DNA from: Amycolatopsis eburnea
Lineage (GTDB): Bacteria > Actinomycetota > Actinomycetes > Mycobacteriales > Pseudonocardiaceae
Assembly (NCBI RefSeq): GCF_003937945.1
Contig: NZ_RSEC01000053.1
Span: 161,034-225,033, forward strand
Reading direction: 5' to 3'
DNA length: 64,000 bases
Shown: in pieces, positions 61,135-64,000 of the stretch
Layout: each line of letters starts with the position of its first letter
How positions within the stretch are numbered: position 1 is the stretch's first letter
Translations under genes and position numbers: made by a program
The notes under the pieces: generated by a model
Told to the model about the DNA's origin: nothing
The model's input: only the letters and a program-made list of their open reading frames with translations
The model's database searches: none

Positions 61135-63848
61135 CCACCCCCACCGCCGGCGAGCAGGAGGTGTGGGACCGGCTGTGGGCCGCCGAGCGCCTGCCGCGCG
61201 GCCGCGCCCAGATCGCCGCGCTCGAAGCCGGGCTCCGGGAGGCCGACGCGCTCGGCTCGCCCGAGCTGCGCTTCGGCGCCCGGATCTTCCTCACCAGCGC
61301 CTACCAGCAGGGCGGCGAGCCCGCGAAGGCGTTCGTGCCGTTCGCGTGGTGCCTGGCGGTGCACGACCGCGGCGAGGCCGACCCGCGCTGGACCCACGAC
61401 CTGCACTGGTACTTCAAGTTCATGGCCGGGTCGATGGCGACCTTCCCCGAGGTGCCGCTCGAGCGGACCCGGGCCGTGCTCGACGACATGGAACGCCGCT
61501 ACCGCACGGCCGGGTACTCGATGAACCCGGTGCACCAGTACCGCGCCGTGCTGGCCCGGCACGTCGGCGACCGCGAAACCGCCGCCGAGCAGTACCGGCT
61601 GTGGTCGGCCGCGCCGCGCGGCCCGATGTCCGACTGCGTCGGCTGCGAGCCGAGCGACAAGGTCGCGCACCTGGCGTGGCTCGGCCGGTACGCCGACGCC
61701 GCCGAAGTGGCCGAGCCGGTGCTGGGCGGGCAGTTCAGCTGCGTCGAGCAGCCGCAGCACATCCTGACCGAGCTGCTGCTCCCGTACGTCCACATCGGAC
61801 GGTACGACGACGCCGTCCAGGCGCACCGCCGCGCGTACCGGGCGATGCGGCACGATCCCGCGCAGCTGCAGTCGATCGCCACCCACGTCGCGTTCTGCGC
61901 GCTCACCGGGAACCACGCGCGCGGGCTCGACCTCGTCGAGCGGCACCTCGGCTGGCTCGACGCGCCGCCGACGCCGTACGCGGAGCAGGAGTTCGCCGCC
62001 GCGGCCGCGCTGAACCTGCGGCTGGTGGCCGAAGGCGGCCACGGCGACGCGCCGGTGCGCCGCGCGGGCGGCACGACCACGGTGGCGGAGCTGCGCGCCG
62101 AGCTGGCGGACCGCGCGCTGGCCATCGCCGCGCGGTTCGACGCGCGCAACGGCACGGCCGAGCAGAGCGACCGGGTCCGCGCGGTGCTCGCCGCCGAACC
62201 GCTCGTCGAGCACCTGCCGCTGTCCGGAACCGCCGCGCCGGCGCCGGCTCCCGCGCCCGCCGTCGTCTACCCGGATTCGCCGGAGGAGCTGGCCGACCTC
62301 GGCGAGCAGGAGGCACGGCTGGGCCGCTCGCCCGACGCCGTCTGGGCGCGGTTCGACGAGGTGTGCCCGGAACCGGCGGGGACGCTGCGGGCCCGGCGGG
62401 TGACCGCGGCGGCCGACGCCGAGGTGCCCGGCGACCTCGCCGCCGCGAGCCGCGGCTTCGCGCGGGCGGCCGCGCTGTTCGAGGAAGCCGGCGACGCCGT
62501 CGGGGCGGAAGCCGCGCGCGGCAAGGAAATCCTGTTCGCGGCACTGGCCGGGGACCGCCCCGACGCGGCCGCCGAGCTGGAGGCGTCGGCTGCGCGGCTC
62601 GAGGCCATCGGCGAGCCCGCCGACCACGCCCGCGCCCTGCTGCGGCTGGCGGTGCTGCACTTCGCCCGGCAGGACCTCGACGCCACCGCGGCGGTCCTCG
62701 ACCGGGCCGGCGACCCGGTGCGCGCCACCCCCGAACTCACGGGGGCGTGGCTGGAACGCCGGGCGCTGGTGGTGGCGAACCAGGGTGACTTGCCGGGCGC
62801 GATCGAGCTGGTGACCGCGGCCGCCGCGCGGTACGCGGAGATCGGGGCGGTCGAGCGGACCGCGAACGCCCGGCTGCTGGGCGTCCGGTTCCGCGCCGGC
62901 CTCGGCGACCGGGAAGCGGCGTTCGCCGAGGCGACGGCGATCGACCCGGGCACCGACGTGTCGACGCGGGCCCAGCTGCAGCAGGTGCGCGGGCACCTGG
63001 CGAACGACCTCGGACGTCCCGAGGACGCCGCCACCGCGTTCCGGGCGGCCGTGGCCGACTTCGCCGCGCTCGGCGCCGACGTGGACGCGGCGGTCACACG
63101 GGTCGAGTTCGCGGCCGCGGCGCTGGACGCCGGCCGTCCGGAAGAGGCGGCCGAAGCGATCGAGGACGCGGAGGCGGTCCTGGAGCGGGCCGAGGTGGGC
63201 CACGAGCTGGCGCGCGGCCGGTACCTGCTGGCGAGGGCGTGCCAGGAGCTGGACCGCGAAGTCCAGGCGGCGGAGCTGTTCGCCGCGTCCGCCGGGCACT
63301 TCGCGGCGCTGGGCAACGAGGCCGCCGCGGGGCAGGCGACCGAATCCCGCGCGGAGGTCCTCGACCGGCTGGACCGGGACGCGGAAGCGGCGGCGGATTT
63401 CGCGGCCGCGGCGGCGCGGTTCCACACGGCCGGACTGCCGCCGGAGGAGCTGCGCAACCGGCGCCGGGCGGCGCTGTCGTGGCTGTGGGCCGGCGAGCCC
63501 GCGCGTGCGGAGGAAGCGCTGGCCGAAGCGGACGCCGTGACGGGCGAGGGGCCGCACTTCGAGTGGGAGCGCGCCTTCGCGGCGTACGACGCCGCCCGCC
63601 TGCTGGCCAATTTGGACCGTCCGGCGGAGGCACTCCCCCGCGCCACGGCGGCGGCGGAAGCCTTGCGGGCCATGGACGCCGAGGGCCCGGCGGTCGCGGC
63701 GGACGTCCTCAGTGGACGGTTGTGGCGCGACCTGGGCAAGGTGTCGGAAGCCCGCGAGGTGCTGACCGCGGCACTGGCCCGGCTGCCGGAGGAAGCGGCA
63801 GCCCAGCGCGAGGACATCGAAACCCTGCTGGCCGAACTCGACGCCTGA
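61131..63848 (+). CDS. Large TPR-repeat protein, partner of the HSP90-like gene
   Basis: 905 residues from ATG 61131, overlapping the HSP90 stop. Made almost entirely of TPR-like helical hairpins: about eight in the N-terminal 350 residues (RTRAVLDDMERRYRTAGY, RYADAAEVAEPVLGGQF, RYDDAVQAHRRAYRAM), an Ala/Pro linker near 380 (APAPAPAPAV), and about ten more at the C terminus (LGRPEDAATAFRAAV, RPEEAAEAIEDAEAVL, EPARAEEALAEADAV). No membrane or signal segment. The coupling suggests a dedicated co-chaperone or client scaffold, as TPR proteins are for eukaryotic Hsp90; direct proof is lacking. Confidence 0.9.
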   Translation: MTTPTAGEQEVWDRLWAAERLPRGRAQIAALEAGLREADALGSPELRFGARIFLTSAYQQGGEPAKAFVPFAWCLAVHDRGEADPRWTHDLHWYFKFMAGSMATFPEVPLERTRAVLDDMERRYRTAGYSMNPVHQYRAVLARHVGDRETAAEQYRLWSAAPRGPMSDCVGCEPSDKVAHLAWLGRYADAAEVAEPVLGGQFSCVEQPQHILTELLLPYVHIGRYDDAVQAHRRAYRAMRHDPAQLQSIATHVAFCALTGNHARGLDLVERHLGWLDAPPTPYAEQEFAAAAALNLRLVAEGGHGDAPVRRAGGTTTVAELRAELADRALAIAARFDARNGTAEQSDRVRAVLAAEPLVEHLPLSGTAAPAPAPAPAVVYPDSPEELADLGEQEARLGRSPDAVWARFDEVCPEPAGTLRARRVTAAADAEVPGDLAAASRGFARAAALFEEAGDAVGAEAARGKEILFAALAGDRPDAAAELEASAARLEAIGEPADHARALLRLAVLHFARQDLDATAAVLDRAGDPVRATPELTGAWLERRALVVANQGDLPGAIELVTAAAARYAEIGAVERTANARLLGVRFRAGLGDREAAFAEATAIDPGTDVSTRAQLQQVRGHLANDLGRPEDAATAFRAAVADFAALGADVDAAVTRVEFAAAALDAGRPEEAAEAIEDAEAVLERAEVGHELARGRYLLARACQELDREVQAAELFAASAGHFAALGNEAAAGQATESRAEVLDRLDRDAEAAADFAAAAARFHTAGLPPEELRNRRRAALSWLWAGEPARAEEALAEADAVTGEGPHFEWERAFAAYDAARLLANLDRPAEALPRATAAAEALRAMDAEGPAVAADVLSGRLWRDLGKVSEAREVLTAALARLPEEAAAQREDIETLLAELDA

Positions 63849-63857
63849 TCCGTGGTG

Positions 63858-63908
63858 CCGTTAAGGCCACCTTACGGGCGTCTGACGCCCGTAAGGTGGC
63901 CTTAACGG
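63858..63908 (+). terminator. 51-bp perfect palindrome, terminator of the HSP90-TPR operon
   Basis: Arms 63858-63882 and 63884-63908 are perfectly complementary (25 bp) around one central T, starting 9 bases after the TPR stop. Its AAGGTGGCCTT and GGGCGTC/GACGCCC modules also occur in the 20963-21057 repeat. Confidence 0.85.
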
Positions 63909-63933
63909 GCTCTTCGTATTGATCTGTGGGTGG

Positions 63934-64000
63934 TCACCGGCCTGGGAGGTCGGGTCGGTGACCGCCGAGGGCGAGCATGGCCAGCGCCATCAGGGAACGG
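63934..64000 (-). CDS. Possible 3' end of an unidentified gene cut by the window edge
   Basis: On the minus strand the frame ending at the stop 63936-63934 reads RSLMALAMLALGGHRPDLPGR. The fragment is too short to identify. Convergent with the TPR gene across the palindromic terminator. Confidence 0.35.
   Translation of the reverse strand, partial: RSLMALAMLALGGHRPDLPGR

Overview
The window is 64 kb of very GC-rich chromosomal DNA with typical actinomycete content: F420/LLM oxidoreductases, mycothiol-type DinB proteins, many TetR/MarR/ArsR/ROK regulators, ECF sigma factors with zinc-finger partners, GTG starts, frequent leaderless promoters, a SAM-IV riboswitch and a translational ileS T-box. 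The protein style and the short palindromic intergenic repeats suggest a Pseudonocardiaceae organism, most likely Amycolatopsis or a close relative. This is inference from sequence style, not from a search.

Layout. 1-3.9 kb: cut FAD monooxygenase, SoxR with a divergent FMN reductase, DinB protein, two tandem paralogous unknowns. 4-8.5 kb: SDR, DUF6314 protein, RecQ, Rv0909-type antitoxin-like protein, adenosine deaminase. 8.5-10 kb: one AT-rich foreign gene, an ApeA-like HEPN anti-phage protein, flanked by perfect 22-bp direct repeats at the 3' end of add. 10-16.7 kb: MoxR/VWA pair, aldo-keto reductase, TetR + LLM enzyme, YciI protein, PucR regulator. 16.8-20.2 kb: IorAB molybdenum hydroxylase and an ECF sigma. 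20.2-26.8 kb: small regulatory and enzyme genes with striking operators and repeats. 26.8-37 kb: HAD phosphatase + GH65 phosphorylase, Ppx/GppA, a sortase with Ser in place of the catalytic Cys, LLM enzyme, KefF-like flavoprotein + antiporter, ECF sigma/anti-sigma/GNAT operon. 37-46 kb: YihY, FahA and a 2206-residue protein made of four DUF885 metallopeptidase repeats. 46-64 kb: winged-helix protein, RluA-LspA, SAM-IV-controlled class V aminotransferase, M23 peptidase, CPA1 antiporter, PBP, T-box-controlled IleS, and an HSP90-TPR pair.

The strongest leads are the HEPN gene with its 22-bp direct repeats (a defence gene placed between two overlapping convergent gene ends without breaking either), the four-fold DUF885 concatemer, the Cys-to-Ser sortase, the symmetric MarR operator in which two opposite start codons overlap, and several families of long intergenic inverted repeats at gene ends. 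No tRNA, rRNA, CRISPR array, transposase or integrase could be recognised. The extreme right edge may hold the 3' end of an unidentified minus-strand gene.
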